NCBI RefSeq assembly: GCF_008831285.2
Contig: NC_045149.1
Coordinates: forward strand, 14,286,629 to 14,350,628
Length of the DNA: 64,000 nt
Source: Nymphaea colorata
Taxonomy: Eukaryota; Streptophyta; Magnoliopsida; Nymphaeales; Nymphaeaceae
Direction: 5' to 3'
The notes below the pieces were generated by a model that was not told the origin of the DNA, made no database searches, and saw only the letters and a list, made by a program, of their open reading frames with translations. The position numbers and the translations under genes are program-made. Shown piece by piece: positions 11,620-24,795 of the stretch (its first letter is position 1; the number at the start of each line of letters is the position of its first letter).

Positions 11620-13295
11620 CAATTGAACTTCATTTTTCTCTAGATAGTTATAGATATGCTTTCTGCCTTTTAAATGGTGATGTTTTTTATCATATAATAT
11701 GGTTAGCATGAAAAAAAATGTGGTAAATTTTAAAAAAATTGAGCAAAACATAAAATTAAGGGAAAATAAGATGAATGGTAGGCAATTTAAAAATTAAATA
11801 GATGAGAAACAAATAAAAATTAGAAGTTGAAAACTAGCAGTTTAGCAATAAAAAAGTATGAAAAATGTCTAAAATGAAAAAGAGGGAAAAATGCAATCGG
11901 TTGCTAGGCTGATTAATCATGAAAATGTAATCAAGCAACGTAGTAGTTGCAAACATTTTCATGACTGACGAGAACCACCACTAAATATAGGTTGTGAGAG
12001 ATGACAACCAAAATTAGGTAGTAAATATAATCATAAAAAACTCATCTTGTTTTTTTTTTCTGAAAAAACAGTGATAAAACACCAAAAACAAGTCGGCTGA
12101 ATAAAACGGCAAAAAGATATATTTTTTGAAAAGAATATCAAAACTAAAAACGTGGTTTTCCTATCTTTTTCATATTTTTTCAATTTTTTAAAAAGTTACC
12201 ATTTTTTTTTGCATGTTTTGCTTTTTATTTTTTATGCTTGCCATGTTATACGATAGAAAGACCTCCCATAATGAACAATGAACATGAAAATAATGAGCTT
12301 CCTAAATGTTGTTTGTCACATTCTGGCCTGTACATGAGTACAAAAATTCAATCACTCAATTAGTATGCTTCACATATATTTCTGATGCTCATATCATGCT
12401 TCATGCGAGTAATGAAACGTGGGTATTGGTCATACAGATATATATGATAATTAATCACTGAGTTGATCTGAGTATCACATGCAGATTCTAGTATTTGGAT
12501 CCTATGTTACTGGAATGTCAACAATCCAGCATCCATAAGTTAGAGCACACAAAAAAGCAATTATTTCACATAAGACTGTAGAAATATCACAATATCATTT
12601 AAATGTCTTGACATGAGCATCTTAAACATGTTATCCAGGTGAAAGAATCCATGATCAAAGATGCATGCTAGAAGCTCTAGGATCAAAGCAGGAACTAGGG
12701 GTCGTCTGGTAATCACAACCATATAATTACAAGCGAAAAACATGCCAGAAAATGAAAACAGTTAATATCCCTGTCTATTGTTACCATAATTCTCATTTAG
12801 CTTTGAAAAGGGCCAACCAAGATGCACAGACAAGCTTTATAATGGAAAGAAGATTCCCAGCTTGTCCAATTGGCAAAGATAAGCCGACTGACAGAGACAT
12901 TGTCCTATCAAATCACATACCTAAACCCCCAAATAGGAAAACTATATGTAGAATATTTCCTTCAATTTTCAAACTAGGAAAAAGGATGGATTTCTTTTTC
13001 ATGTTGCATTGGACACGTATCCTGATAAGCGATAAGGATACCAATGTAGATTTGCCTATATATAGATATATATATAATGAGCTTGTGATGTTGAAAAATA
13101 CAAATAAATCGAATTCTCTGACATGATAAAGCTGAGACCTTCGTTATTGAATCATTAGAAAAAATTAATATGTACATGAAAAAAAACTATGTTTTTTAGT
13201 TGATGCATTTTGAGGCACATAAAGTCTAGGGACATGAATTGGTTTGTCAAAAATATCTTCAAATAGGGAAGGCTAGACGACACTGTAGATGGCGG
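11620..13295. other. AT-rich intergenic region upstream of the receptor-kinase pseudogene
   Basis: No convincing gene on either strand. The longest frame (12,752-13,126, plus strand) has no recognisable domain. The first few hundred bases would have held the promoter of the pseudogene; no distinct element stands out. Confidence 0.4.
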
Positions 13296-13395
13296 NNNNN
13301 NNNNNNNNNNNNNNNNNNNNNNNNNNNNNNNNNNNNNNNNNNNNNNNNNNNNNNNNNNNNNNNNNNNNNNNNNNNNNNNNNNNNNNNNNNNNNNN
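13296..13395. other. Assembly gap of 100 N
   Basis: Exactly 100 undetermined bases, the conventional scaffold gap of unknown true size. Order and distance across it are therefore not certain. Confidence 0.99.
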
Positions 13396-13469
13396 AAGAC
13401 AAACAATTTTCAGAGGCTGGTGGTAGAGTCCAACTTTGGGTGTAAATCATGATGAAAGGATTTCAGCGC

Positions 13470-13482
13470 TATATATATATAA

Positions 13483-13515
<33 letters not shown>

Positions 13516-13695
13516 TAAATAAAGATGAGATAACAAATAAGTATGAGGTAATGTGTATGAGATAACAAATAAATGTAAGATAATAACAAATGTATAAGAT
13601 AATGCTAAACAAAAGAATGAGATAACAAAAGATTTATGAGATAACATTAAATATAAATATGAGATAATAAAATAGTTATGAGATAACACTATGAG
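13470..13695. repeat. TA/GA microsatellite and degenerate ATGAGATAAC repeat
   Basis: A TA run (13,471-13,495) and a GA run (13,496-13,515) lead into about eight degenerate, irregularly spaced (roughly 20-35 bp) copies of a unit built on tatgagataaca, up to 13,695. Confidence 0.75.
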
Positions 13696-13699
13696 CGGG

Positions 13700-15432
13700 A
13701 CAAAAAAATGAAGACACTTTTTTATCGTTAGAGGGGTACATTGGTCATAACGATATGTATATATGGACTCACAAATTTTAGCTTTATCAAATCCCCAAAT
13801 CTTCTTTTTGATATTTTCTTTTTTGTTCTATAAAAAAGTTCCCTTTTCTATTAACATAGGCGTTTTTCCCTGATTATTAAAATGACACATGAAAATTCAT
13901 TCTCTGGGCAACGTATATAATCAGTTCCAGTGTCAAAGGTGGACAAGTGGGCGAGAGAGAGAGAGACATGGTGGTTGGCTTACCTAGAGATGGTCGACCA
14001 ATACAAAAGCAAAATTGAGAGCAATGGCAGGGGTGGTATTAAAGGCATAATCTCCAACAGGATGTTTGCAAGCCAATGGTGGCTTTCTTTCTTTCTTTTC
14101 TTTTTTCTTTTTTATTTTTATGTCAAGTGGTTGTGTATAGGCCTTCTTTTGCAATTTTGTAAAACTTGCTGCTGAAGGTAGTTTGGTCCTCTTCATATAC
14201 ACAATCTGTAAAATTAATGTAGCGGCCCCAAAAAGTTTATGTTTTTTGGAACGAAGAAAAGGTTGGGGCATGTCGGCAGAGGATGGTCACTTAATTTGCA
14301 GTTCTTGTTAATGGCACTGATAAGATGCTTGTATACATTTTTAAAATTCTCATTACACTTTTTTTTTTTACATTATGGTGAATGAAAGAAGATTTATATG
14401 GTTGTTCTGGGCGTGTGTTTCAGGTGGGCATCAGGTACCTTGAGGAGATAAACATGGAGCTGGTTTTTGATGTGACTATTGCTAACGAATGAGCAGACGA
14501 GATGACTATTTCTCTTTGAAGAATTGACTCAGGTTTGCAAACTTTTTTTTTCTTTTTTCAAAAGTAGTAAGACACTGGAGATGATGCATTCTTAATTGTG
14601 AAGAGGTCAGCTCCTGTCATATCTATAAAAAGGACTATCAGTGCATATATCTTGGACGATTACTCTTTGAATAATTCAAGCTCAAAACTTACTGCTTTTT
14701 GTAATTAATCCAGTGAAAAAAGTACTGGAATGAATGAATGCAAGCTCAGATGAACAGTTGACGTCTAAAGTATTAGAGCATGATATAAGGCAATGCCATT
14801 AATTTTTGTGCACCGGCAGTTTATGGCTGTGCTGGAGATGCCATTTGTACGGACATCCTTGCCATCTTTTCAACAAAAAAATGGTTGACTCTTTTTTGTT
14901 TGTTTTACATACTTTTTCTTGAATCAAGAGTAAAATAGAAAGGGTATGAGTCTTTTGCTATAAACTTGAGGCAGTGTCTGAAGTCTTATTAGTTGCAGGA
15001 GCTTTGAGGTCACATCCTTAGGATATTATGTCCATTTTTCAGGCTCTTATATGGGAGGTCAAGTTAGCCTACCTGGTTCTCGCACTTTATCTTTTTTCTT
15101 GGTGCAGTTGATAAGAGTTTCAGGTAAGTCACATTGGTACTTTAGTAAGGTCCTTGTATTTATGTCGCTCTACTTAAAGTGGGTACTTGAACTCAGTTAG
15201 GGTGGTGATCTTTGTGTTTACTAGTTGTTTTTTCATGGGGCAAACAAAAAGATCATTTATCTTATACTATGTGTATTGTACATGTATTATATATGTATGC
15301 CAGCTTTCAGAAGCCTGATTCTTGGATTGCACTTTGCACCCTGCTTGGTTTCTCATGCAACTCTTCTGAATGATCACTGTAGCATGGAGGGACTTTGGTT
15401 AGTTGTTTTCTCTCTCTCTGTTTGTGTGTGAG

Positions 15433-15498
<66 letters not shown>

Positions 15499-15980
15499 GG
15501 TATATATAAAAATATATATATATATATAATTTTTTTTTCCTAGCAATCACATGTAAGGATCAGTATTTCTAGGTCTTGTGGTTGTCTTTTGGTGGGTGTT
15601 GGGTGGTGGCTTCTCTTCATTGCGATGGCTGTTGTTGGTAAATGAGCAAAACGTTGAGCAAGGTCTTGGTTAAAGGCAAGCAGTTTAATGTTCTTGCTAG
15701 AAATTAATGTTGAAAAAAAAACTATAAAGAGATTGTTCTTATTATCAAATAGTAGACAAAACAGACATCACAAACATAAAAGACTGTACAAGATTCAAAT
15801 ATTGGATGGAACATACAAAATGGACAGAGCATAAATCAAACAGAACAAACATGACAGACAAGACAAATAATAAGAAGAAAAGGAACTTGATGTTCTGTTC
15901 CTGAAGCCATCAAATAGTGGGCAAAAAACACCAGTAACGGGACGGAAGTGTGGTAGACAGGATGTCCAGTCCGTTCTGTG
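13700..15980. other. Intergenic region with an unrecognised exon-like stretch
   Basis: A plus-strand frame from 13,930 begins with a charged stretch (VDKWARERETWW...) that looks protein-like, but I recognise no family. A possible acceptor followed by VGIRYLEEINMEL is at about 14,422, but the frame stops within 25 codons. A (TA)n-rich tract is at 15,438-15,530. Otherwise nothing is seen. Confidence 0.25.
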
Positions 15981-16340
15981 GAGTGAAACAGTTATCAAAC
16001 AACCTCTTAAAATGCACACATAGGCACACTTACTAGCTAAATATGCAAGAAAGAAGCCAATTTGTAGCTATTGGCATTTCTTACATATGGAACTGAATCC
16101 CCACCTCCCCCATTTAGTTGAAGTAACTTCAATATATGATGCCATGAACACTTCTTGGAAAGCCTTAGAGACCAACCTTAAAAGAATGACAATTCAGCAT
16201 GACTTAGCAGTTTATGACTGATTCAACGGATTTAATTAAAAAAATTTGTTGAATTTTGGAGGCTCTTGAATCAGCACTTGCATTTGATTCGAATCAGCTG
16301 ATTCAGGCCGATTCAAGTGGACAGTATCAAGATGGTTAGG
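15980..16340 (-). repeat. Duplicate of the resistance-gene 3' flank (partner 25,590-25,930)
   Basis: The stretch matches 25,590-25,930 in the same order and orientation: gaaagaagccaa, then ccacctccc, then tcttgaatcagc followed by aatcagctgattc. It lies downstream of the NLR relic at 17.2 kb just as its partner lies downstream of the NLR at 26.9 kb. The copies are moderately diverged. Confidence 0.75.
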
Positions 16341-16846
16341 GAAAATGACAATGGTTGACGTGAAGGAGACATGTCTAGTGGTTCTGGTGGGAAACTAGTT
16401 AGGTGCATAGTGTGCACAGGGGTGTATAATGATCAAAATACTCTTAAAAGGAGTGAAACTGGTTTCATGCAGACCTCTATGCATGCACAGGAGTGTGTAA
16501 TGACCAAACTATCACTAATAAAATAAAAAAGTGAACGTCTTAAAAAGGATAAAAAGGAGATTATAAAAAAGTAAAAAGACTAAAAAGTAATTTCATTATA
16601 AAAAATTTCTAAAATACCCCCACCCTCTCTCTTTTGTGGGATTGCATATTTGTTGCATGTACAAAGTAGTGAAAAAAAAGTTAAAAATTTTTTATAATAA
16701 ATGTACTTTTTAGTATTTTTACAAGGATAAAAGAGAAATGAAAAAGTTAAAAAGTGTAAAAAGTCGATTTCTTTATTAAAAAAATTCCTAAAATACCTCA
16801 ACCCTACATTTGTTGGTGAGGCTGGATGGAAGGGAGAGGGCAAGGA

Positions 16847-16882
16847 TGTGAGAGAGAGAGGGAGAGGGAGAGAGAGAGAGCA
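16847..16882. repeat. (GA)n microsatellite
   Basis: Imperfect GA/GGA run next to two diverged copies of an AT-rich segment ending cctaaaatacc(c/t)c (about 16,560-16,620 and 16,740-16,803). Confidence 0.8.
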
Positions 16883-17170
16883 ATCAAAGGGGCGATGTTT
16901 GTCTCTCTCCCTCTCTTCTCGACGCTCTGCTTGTTATTTCCAGTGTTTCAGACTTAAACGGTAGCAATCTATTGATTTTTTGTCCATTCTCTCAACTTTG
17001 GGAGCCGGAAAATGTGTCATGAAAAATTTACAAGACCAAATCAAACAAAAGAGAGAAGACAACGAAATGCAAAAGATTCATATTTAACCAAAAAAAAAAA
17101 AGTTACAATCTGTCACCCATTTTAAAAACCACACACATTTCAGATAATAAACCCCAATATGTGCTAATTA

Positions 17171-17450
17171 TTAACTTTTCACCGAGATGGTTGAGTGGAG
17201 GACATCCGAAAATCCCCAACATGCTTTGAGAGACAGGCAATATGTTCCTTTGCATCTGTCGGACATGTTCTTCCTGTTAGACCTGGACACCTCCAATGGC
17301 TTGAGAGCAGACATGTCAACTACTTGTTGGAGGCTGCCACAGTTTTTCACCTTCAATGACTTGAAAGCAGCATGTCAGATAATTGCTGAAGCCCGCTACA
17401 ATCTTTCACCTCAAACGACTCCAAGGCAGGCATGTTAGCGATAGTCTTCA
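17171..17450 (-). pseudogene. Relic of an NLR resistance gene, C-terminal LRR tail
   Basis: On the minus strand, VKNCGSLQQVVDMSALKPLE and a second VKDCSGLQQLSDM-like repeat match the LRRs of the NLR pseudogene at 26.9 kb (VKGCGRLQQVSDDHMPDL). The end matches the partner's C-terminal coding DNA (17,195-17,270 versus 26,905-26,980). The intervening LRRs are deleted, and stop codons and frame changes are present. The downstream 17,030-17,170 matches 26,700-26,850, probably old 3' UTR. The NB-ARC part is missing. It is a truncated paralogue in the same orientation, so a tandem NLR array once stood here. Confidence 0.75.
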
Positions 17451-17459
17451 GTCTATTAA

Positions 17460-18026
17460 ATTCAGACCTTTTAAATTAGTCATAAACAGCATTTTAAACA
17501 AAATATGGACCTCCTAATGTGTTTTAAATACTAATCTAATGTAAATCGTGTTTTAGGTGAAGTTATTTTTGCAAAGAAAGAAAAGATCTTTCTACACTCA
17601 AAATTTTGATGTTATAAGAGCCATTTATATTTTATTACTAAAAATTATTATCAAAACAAAAAAAAAAGCGTTAGCTGACGTTTTTCTCTGCCGTGACAAA
17701 TCAACCATGGCAGTTTAGAAATGTCACTTTAAGCTGCAGTTAAAAAATAAATAAATCAACGTCATGCAAATATTTCCCATGGCACATTATGTTTGCTTTA
17801 AAAGGCATGTATTGTGGAAAATGCAAATAAAAAGGGAATCACCCACTCTACTGTCAATAGTGTTCTATGGTGCACTTTTTTTTTCCCCCCAAAATGCTTT
17901 CTAAAGATCTGTATTATTGTAGCACCTCTAGCTATGAGTCAAAGAGGGCTTTATTTATTTATTCATTTTTTCTTTCTTTCTATTTTTTTTTATGGCAAGG
18001 GGTCAGCCGGGTGGTTTTTTTTTTTT
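17460..18026. other. Intergenic, no gene seen
   Basis: AT-rich DNA with homopolymer runs. The T-run at 18,015-18,026 is the insertion site of the following element. Confidence 0.4.
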
Positions 18027-18360
18027 AAGCTTGGGCATTGGGTCAGGCCACCAGTGGGTACTCGGTACACAGCCCGACTCAGGCCCGGGCCCGGGCTTGG
18101 AAAAAAGGGCACCGGGCCAGACAGAAATATTATGGGCTGGCCCGACTAGGTCCAATAAGCTTGGGTGGGCCCGATAACAGATTTCTAATATATATTTTAT
18201 ATATAATCATTTTATTTTATTATGATTTTTAATATTTATATATTATTCTTAAAAAATATATATTTTATTAATTTAATCGGGCCAGGCTCAGTCCCGGGTT
18301 TTGGGCTGGCCCGAGCCCGATTTCTTGTTTGGCCAGGCCGGCCTGATACCCGGGCTTACG
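18027..18360. mobile_element. 334-bp hAT-like non-autonomous element (GGGCC-rich ends)
   Basis: GC-rich ends with repeated GGGCC/GGCCCG (18,030-18,170 and 18,280-18,360) flank an AT-rich core. The ends form an imperfect inverted repeat. It sits between T-runs (18,015-18,026 and 18,361-18,370), which would be an 8-bp TTTTTTTT target duplication. Same architecture as the element at 7,086-7,366. Confidence 0.6.
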
Positions 18361-19059
18361 TTTTTTTTTTCCTTTTTTTGTACCTGAAGAACAGTTTGAT
18401 CATTTCGTTTAACACAACACCTAGAAAATTAATGTAGGGTCCATAAAGCAGATGTATATGGTGGAGGAGAAGAGGTCCATAAAGTATTGGTATATACTTT
18501 GGAAATGATCTGAAATAGCTATGGAATGTGACAAGTATGGCAGGGCATCAGCCTGTTGTCGGCTGGACCCAAAAAAATTGTATATATATATATATATATG
18601 TATTACAGTCAAATCAGGTCAGGTTACATAGTGTTATCACCCCGAATTTTTCAAAAAATACTGTATTTGGATTTAATCCTAGGTCCAAAACAAATTTGTA
18701 GCTATTCAATATAAAATGAATTTTTAAACCCAAGTTCATATCCAAATCAAGCACTTCAAACCCATAATTCAAACCGCGTTTCGTGCACGCACGGACCTTC
18801 CCTTTGTTTTAAGGTCTCATTGCCATGCCAAAACATGTTTTTAAACCCAAGTAGCATAGTCGAACGAGTCGACAGCCGATTAAACCAAAATCGGATTTGG
18901 TGCGAGTTCGGAGTTGCTCAAAATGGAATCGACCACCCATTTGTAACAAAAAAAAAACCTTTTTAATGACAAAATAATAATTTTATTTTATAAACAGTCC
19001 TTTTTTACTTTATATCAGTTTATTAAATTTAAATTTAATTTAAAAAAATTGACTTTTTG

Positions 19060-19260
19060 AGCATCCCGCAACGCGCAGTCGCACGACGCATAGTCGTGCG
19101 TCGCGCATTGCACTAGCGTGCTGCGCAACGCGCGACGTGCTGTCGCATGTGACAGCGAGCTTGCGTGACCACGTGCTTGGGTGACCACACAGCACGTGCG
19201 GCAGTGCGACATTCGTGGGCATGCGTGTTGCTGCACGCGTGTGCTGCCAAGGCGCTTAGC
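19060..19260. repeat. CpG-rich block of short shuffled motifs in LTR U3
   Basis: Motifs such as gcgcaacgcgc, gtcgcacgacgc and gcacgtgc recur in both orientations inside otherwise AT-rich DNA. The matching blocks in sister LTRs (22,378-22,545 and 3,470-3,650) occupy the same place but have different motif content. Confidence 0.75.
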
Positions 19261-19444
19261 CACCATTTTTTCTTCAAAAATTGACCTTTGGAGGGCGATT
19301 TTGAGCGTTTTAAGTGGGCATTAGCGCTCCCTACACCTCAAAAATGAATTTTCAGGCAACTTAAGCAAAACCTATTCAAAATTATTTGAAAATGTTATAA
19401 AAATCGAAAAAACTTGAAATTGGAGTTTTGGCTCCACAACTCTC

Positions 19445-19452
19445 TATAAATA
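19445..19452 (+). promoter_or_regulatory. TATA box of solo LTR
   Basis: TATAAATA in the context ggctccacaactctctataaa. It is conserved in context with the sister LTR (22,754), so it is the likely transcription start region of the parent retrotransposon. Confidence 0.6.
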
Positions 19453-19779
19453 CGCCCATTTTCACCCTCTCGGGCAAGGAGCTAGCCCTTGGAGAAACTC
19501 TACTGCATTTGAAGACTTAGAGTTCTCTCAAGCTCTCTTCCTCCATTTTCCCTCTTCTTCTCCTCAATCTTCTTCTTCTTCTCCAACTTGGAGCAAAATA
19601 CAATAACTTCAACGGAGCACGAAGATCTCTTGGAGGCCTCTTCTTCATCACCTTGGAGCTCTATTCAAGGCGAGTCTAAGATCAATCCAAGCAAGGGTGA
19701 TCATTTTCTTTTCAAAATCATTCTCATAAGAGGTATGTAACCAACATCTCATTTCATTCTTTCTATTTTCTTCCCTTCT

Positions 19780-20290
19780 TCATCTCCCCATGGCCATACA
19801 AGGTAGCTTTAAAATATGTTAGAGTCAAGAGGCTATCCTTGAGTGCACCAGGAGCATGAGAAGGCGAAGTGACATTCCATTTTATGATTCAATTATGCTA
19901 TCTCTTTTCTTGAATATAATCTTGTTTTGCTTCTCTCATTTTCCCTTCCTCTTCATCTCCTCACAGCCATATGAGATAGTACTCCATCTCTATTTTAAAG
20001 TCAAGAGACTATGCTTGAGTGCATCGGAAGCATGAGAAGAGGAGATGATATTTCATTTTATGATTGCATCATGTTCTATCTCTTCTTGAATGTAGCTTTG
20101 TTTTGGTTCCTTATTTTCTCTCCTGCTCATCTCCCCATGGCCATATGATATGGTTCTCAATCTCTATCTTAGAGTCAAGAGACTATGCTCGAGTGCACCG
20201 GGAGTATGAGAAGATGAGATGATCTTTCATTTTATGGTTGAATCATACTTTTTCTCTTTTCTTAAATATTGCTTTCATTTTATCCATGCA
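19780..20290 (+). repeat. Three tandem copies of a 174-bp unit in the LTR
   Basis: Copies begin at 19,780, 19,953 and 20,127 with tcatctcc and each contain a gcatgagaag-like core and cattttatg. The sister LTRs at 22.0 and 3.3 kb carry one copy. This expansion plus the TA tract explains most of the 520-bp length difference between the two younger LTRs. Confidence 0.85.
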
Positions 20291-20948
20291 TAGTTGTTTG
20301 ATTTTTCATTTATATATGAATGCACCGTGAAAATGAGAGTATGATTTGGGATTTCCTCCTTATTCTATGTGAAATTTTGAGGTTGGGACTTGTCCAACCC
20401 GGGGAGAACCCTCACGAATATGTACATGCTAAAAATGCATCTTCATGTTAATACATTTAGTTTCCTTCTAAATCACCGAATTAGGAACCTCAATGAGTGC
20501 CTTGTTATGTTGCTTATTTTTCTTTCATACCCAACTGTGGAAGAAATATATCTCTTGCAACAAGCCAAATAATAACATTCTATAGTTATATATAAATCAT
20601 ATTTTAAAAAATATTTTCGAAAGTAAATACCCTCTCTAATGTGGCTTTGGAGACTTGGCTTAGGTTTTTACATGAGCCCAAGCTCCCTTCCAGCCTACAT
20701 CAAACTTGAAGTCGGTTGTTTTAAGTCATTTCTTCATTTCTAATCTCATGAAGACAGATATGTATATACATGTTATATACATATATGTGCATATGATGAT
20801 TCCTTCATCTGTCTCTCTTTATGTTTCCACATTTTAATTTACAAATTTTCATCTACATATGAATGCATATATACATGTGTTCTATTTTCTGACTCTAGAA
20901 CCTTTTGTTTGTCTCTTCAAGTTAAATGTCTCCTACAAATTTCTTATC

Positions 20949-21079
<131 letters not shown>

Positions 21080-21999
21080 CTCTTTTTCTTTCCCTCTTTA
21101 TTTAAGTTAGGATTTTATTTTCAAAAGCTTATACAAATATGTATACATACATATAGAAAATATATATCTCCTCCTATTTCAAAATCTTTCATCTAGTAAT
21201 CTTTGAAGTTTTTTTCTCTCCCTCTCTTTCTTTTTATAAAGAATATTGCATCTCTTTCATTCCTTTAAATATTTTCTCATGACCAAAACTCAAATAATGA
21301 CCCAATATTGGTTTCATGCTTGATGGTCTACAACCCCAATCCATTTTCAAAATTTTTTTCTTCTTATATATGATAATTATCAAAAAGAAAACTTAGATGA
21401 ATATTATGGTAAGAATGAATGATTTTCTTTTTCAATCATATAGGATCAATACATTCATGCATTCACACTCACTTAATACCACTTATGATCACAATCACCT
21501 CCACAAAAGAATTTAAGCAATATGAGATGAAGCTTTAGCTTGGTAGTAACCGAATTAGAGCAAAATCTCAAGCCTACTTAAAGTCTTAAGAGAACACTAA
21601 AGTGATTTCAAAATGATTTCCCAAGCCTTCCAAATGATATTTACAAAGATTTCTCAATTCTAGTTTTCTCCAAAATATTTCACAATCTAAAGTAATTCTT
21701 CAAGAACCTTTTCGAAAGTTTGAAACATCAAACTTTCAATATTTTTCTACGCCGCATATAGAAAGAGATGTTCAATCCAAAATGACATGCATCAATAATA
21801 GACATAGCCCTTGGATTGATTACCCTTGGTAAAGGTGCCGGAAACGGTCGATCCTCGTACGGGTGAGTCCCTTTCTCTCTCAACTCATTTTTCTAGAGCA
21901 CTCCAAAAACCAAAAACCACCAAAATTTTGGGGATGCAAACACATAGGTTCTTTTCTTTTAATTTCATTACTCTCAAGCCAAACTTTGCCAAACATGGG

Positions 22000-23830
22000 T
22001 GTTATCACCCCAAATTTTTCGAAACTATTCGATGTAAAATGAAATTTTCAACCCAAGTTTAGATCCAAATCAAACATTTCAAACTCAAAATCCAAAATCG
22101 AGTTCAAAATGACAAAATCTGGTGCTATGAGTGTCACTCACGTGCACATACATTCCTTTTATTTTATACTTTGTTGGTGGCTAATTGGACCGAATCTGGA
22201 TTCAAAACGAGTTTGGAGTCACTCGAAATGATTTCGACCATCCATTTGAAACAAAAAACCAATTTTATACACTTTTTAAATAAATTAAACAAAAAAGAAA
22301 GAAAGTTTTATACTCATTTTATTTTATTTTCTATTTTTCATATCATTTTAAAATTATAATTAAAAAAACAAAGGGTTTTGCACGATCGTGGGGTCATGCG
22401 ATCGCATGTTGTGTGTGACCGTGTGTCGTCGCAATGCGCTATCGCACAACAATGTGTGCGTTGCACGATTGTGCGACCGCGCGTGCCATGCGCTACTGCA
22501 CGCCCTCAAGCGCATTTTTGGACTGGCGTGTGTTGTCAAACCTCATTTTCTTCGGAAATCGACCGTTAGAGGGAAATTTTGAGTGTTTTAAGTGGGCATT
22601 ACCCTGCTTACACCTCAAAAAGGGATTTACAAGTCTAATGGCCAATCATGCTCATTTTAAACCTATTTCTATTTCAAAATTGTATGAAATTCATATGAAA
22701 ATGTTATGAAATTCAAACAAATTTGAACTTTGTGTTTTGGCTCCAAAACTCGCTATAAAAACCCCATTTTCCTCCCTCTTGGGCAATGAGCCTACCATGG
22801 GAACCTCTTATGCTTCTTCAATTGAAAATTCCAATTTTTTCTTAGCTCTTTCTTTTCATTTCTCTCTTCTTCTCCAGCCTTGGGAGCAAGCTTCTCCAAG
22901 TTCAAATTCTTCAAAGGAGCACAAAGAGATCTCTTGGTGGTTCATCATCTTGGAGCTTCATCTTAGGCGACTCCAAGATCATTCAAAGAGAGGGCTCATT
23001 TATAATATCATTCATATTCGAGGTATGTAATCTTCCTCTTATTCTCATTTCCTTTTTTCCTCTTGCCACTTTCCGATGGCCGTGCAAGAAAGCTCAAATG
23101 ATTTCTTATCAGAAATTTAGAGTAATATCTTCAGTGCACCGGGAGTATGAGCAAGGCGGAGTAAATTCTATTTCTTCATTTTATATCCAAAAATATGTTT
23201 GCTATATTATCTTACTCATCCCTTATGCTTGAGATGATGTTCATGCATGATATTCTAATTTTTCCTTAATTAATGAGCAAATGCATCGTCAGAATGAGTG
23301 CTTGGTTGGGACTTATTTGTTCTTGTGTTGATTTTTAAGGTTGGGACTTGTCCAAACCAGGAAAGCCCTTCACAAATTTGTACATGTTAAAGTGCATCTT
23401 CATGTCATTTTCACACTTAGTTTATTTCTTAATCACCCGATTAGGAACCCCAATGAGTGCTTCGTCATTCCCCATTTCGTGAGTTTTTGATTTTTTTTCA
23501 TACCCAATGATGGGAGAAATCAATTTTCTTGTAATAATTGTGGTTTTTATTCACATACAAAAATATTTAGAATCATGTTTTCCAAAATATTTTCAAAACC
23601 AAATACCATCTCTAATGCGGCCTTGGAGACTTAACTTAGGTTCTTGCATGAGCCTAAATTCCCCTTCGACCTATATCAAAAATTGGAGTCAGCTATTTTC
23701 GAATCATTTCTTGATTTTAATACTCAACAAAACATATGCATATATACATGTTATATATGTATACGTGCACATGAATATCTTTGTCATTCTCTCTTTATGA
23801 TTTAACAAACTTTCGTATACGTATATATGA

Positions 23831-23864
<34 letters not shown>

Positions 23865-24790
23865 CATCCATTTTCAAATCTCTCTCTCTCTCTTTCTAAA
23901 ATGATCTTCTCTTCTCTATTTGATTTAAACCTCATTTTTACAAGCTTTCGTATACGTATATATCTACATACATATATATGTATATATATGTATATGAATA
24001 TGTATCTCTCTTTCTTTTAAATCTTTGATTTTGTGATTTTCAAGGCTTCTTTCTCTCTTTCTTTCTCTATATTTCTCTTGTGATCAAATCTTTCATATTT
24101 TCAAGACCAAAACTCAAGTAATGACCCAATATTAGAATCATGCTTGAGGGTCTATAACCCTATTCAAAAACTTTTCTCTTTTCATCAAAAATATTTATTA
24201 CAAAAATCTTAGATGTATGTGATGGTAGGAATGCCTTTAGATGAATGTTGTGGTAGAAATCAATCATGTAGGATCAATGCATTCATGCATCCACATTCAC
24301 TTAACATCACAAATGAGCACAATCACATCTCTAAAGGAACTTAAGCAAGATGAGATGGAGCTCTAACTAGGTAGTAACCGAATTAAAGCAAAATCGTAGG
24401 CCTACTTTAAGTCTTAAGGGAACACTAAAGTGACTTCAAAATGATTTCCCAAGCTTTCCAAATGATATTTCCCAATTCTAATTTTCTCCAAAATGTTTCA
24501 TATTCTCAAATAATTCTTCAAGAATCTTTTGAAAAGTTGATAGCATCAAACTTTCAACATTTTTCTCAAACACTACACAACATATAGAATGGAAAAGATG
24601 TTCAAATCAAAATGAAATGCATCAAGGATAAGCATAGCCCTTCGTTGATTACCCCTGGTAAAGATGTCGGGAACGGTCGATCCTCATACCGACGGGCTAG
24701 TCCCTTTCTCTCATTTTCAAAACAAAACTTCATTTTTGTGGAGCACTCGAAAAATCAAACCAAAATAAAAAAATTTTGGAGATGCGAACA
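22000..24790 (+). mobile_element. Solo LTR, 2,791 bp, same family, TSD ATGGG
   Basis: It starts TGTTATCACCCC and ends GGAGATGCGAACA, with the perfect 5-bp repeat ATGGG at 21,995-21,999 and 24,791-24,795. It is collinear with the LTR at 18,632-21,942 in the same orientation, beginning 57 bp after that one ends. Different target duplications show two separate insertions rather than the two ends of one element. There is no internal sequence. GC-rich block at 22,378-22,545; TATA box at 22,754; one 174-bp-type unit (about 23,070-23,240). Confidence 0.9.
22754..22760 (+). promoter_or_regulatory. TATA box of second solo LTR
   Basis: TATAAAA in ggctccaaaactcgctataa, matching position and context of 19,445 in the sister LTR. 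Confidence 0.55.
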
Positions 24791-24795
24791 ATGGG

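Noticed and set aside
13930-14175. Plus-strand frame starting MSKVDKWARERETWW as a gene.
   Set aside because: Protein-like for about 35 residues but no recognised family, and it then runs into T-rich DNA; kept only as an unassigned exon-like stretch.
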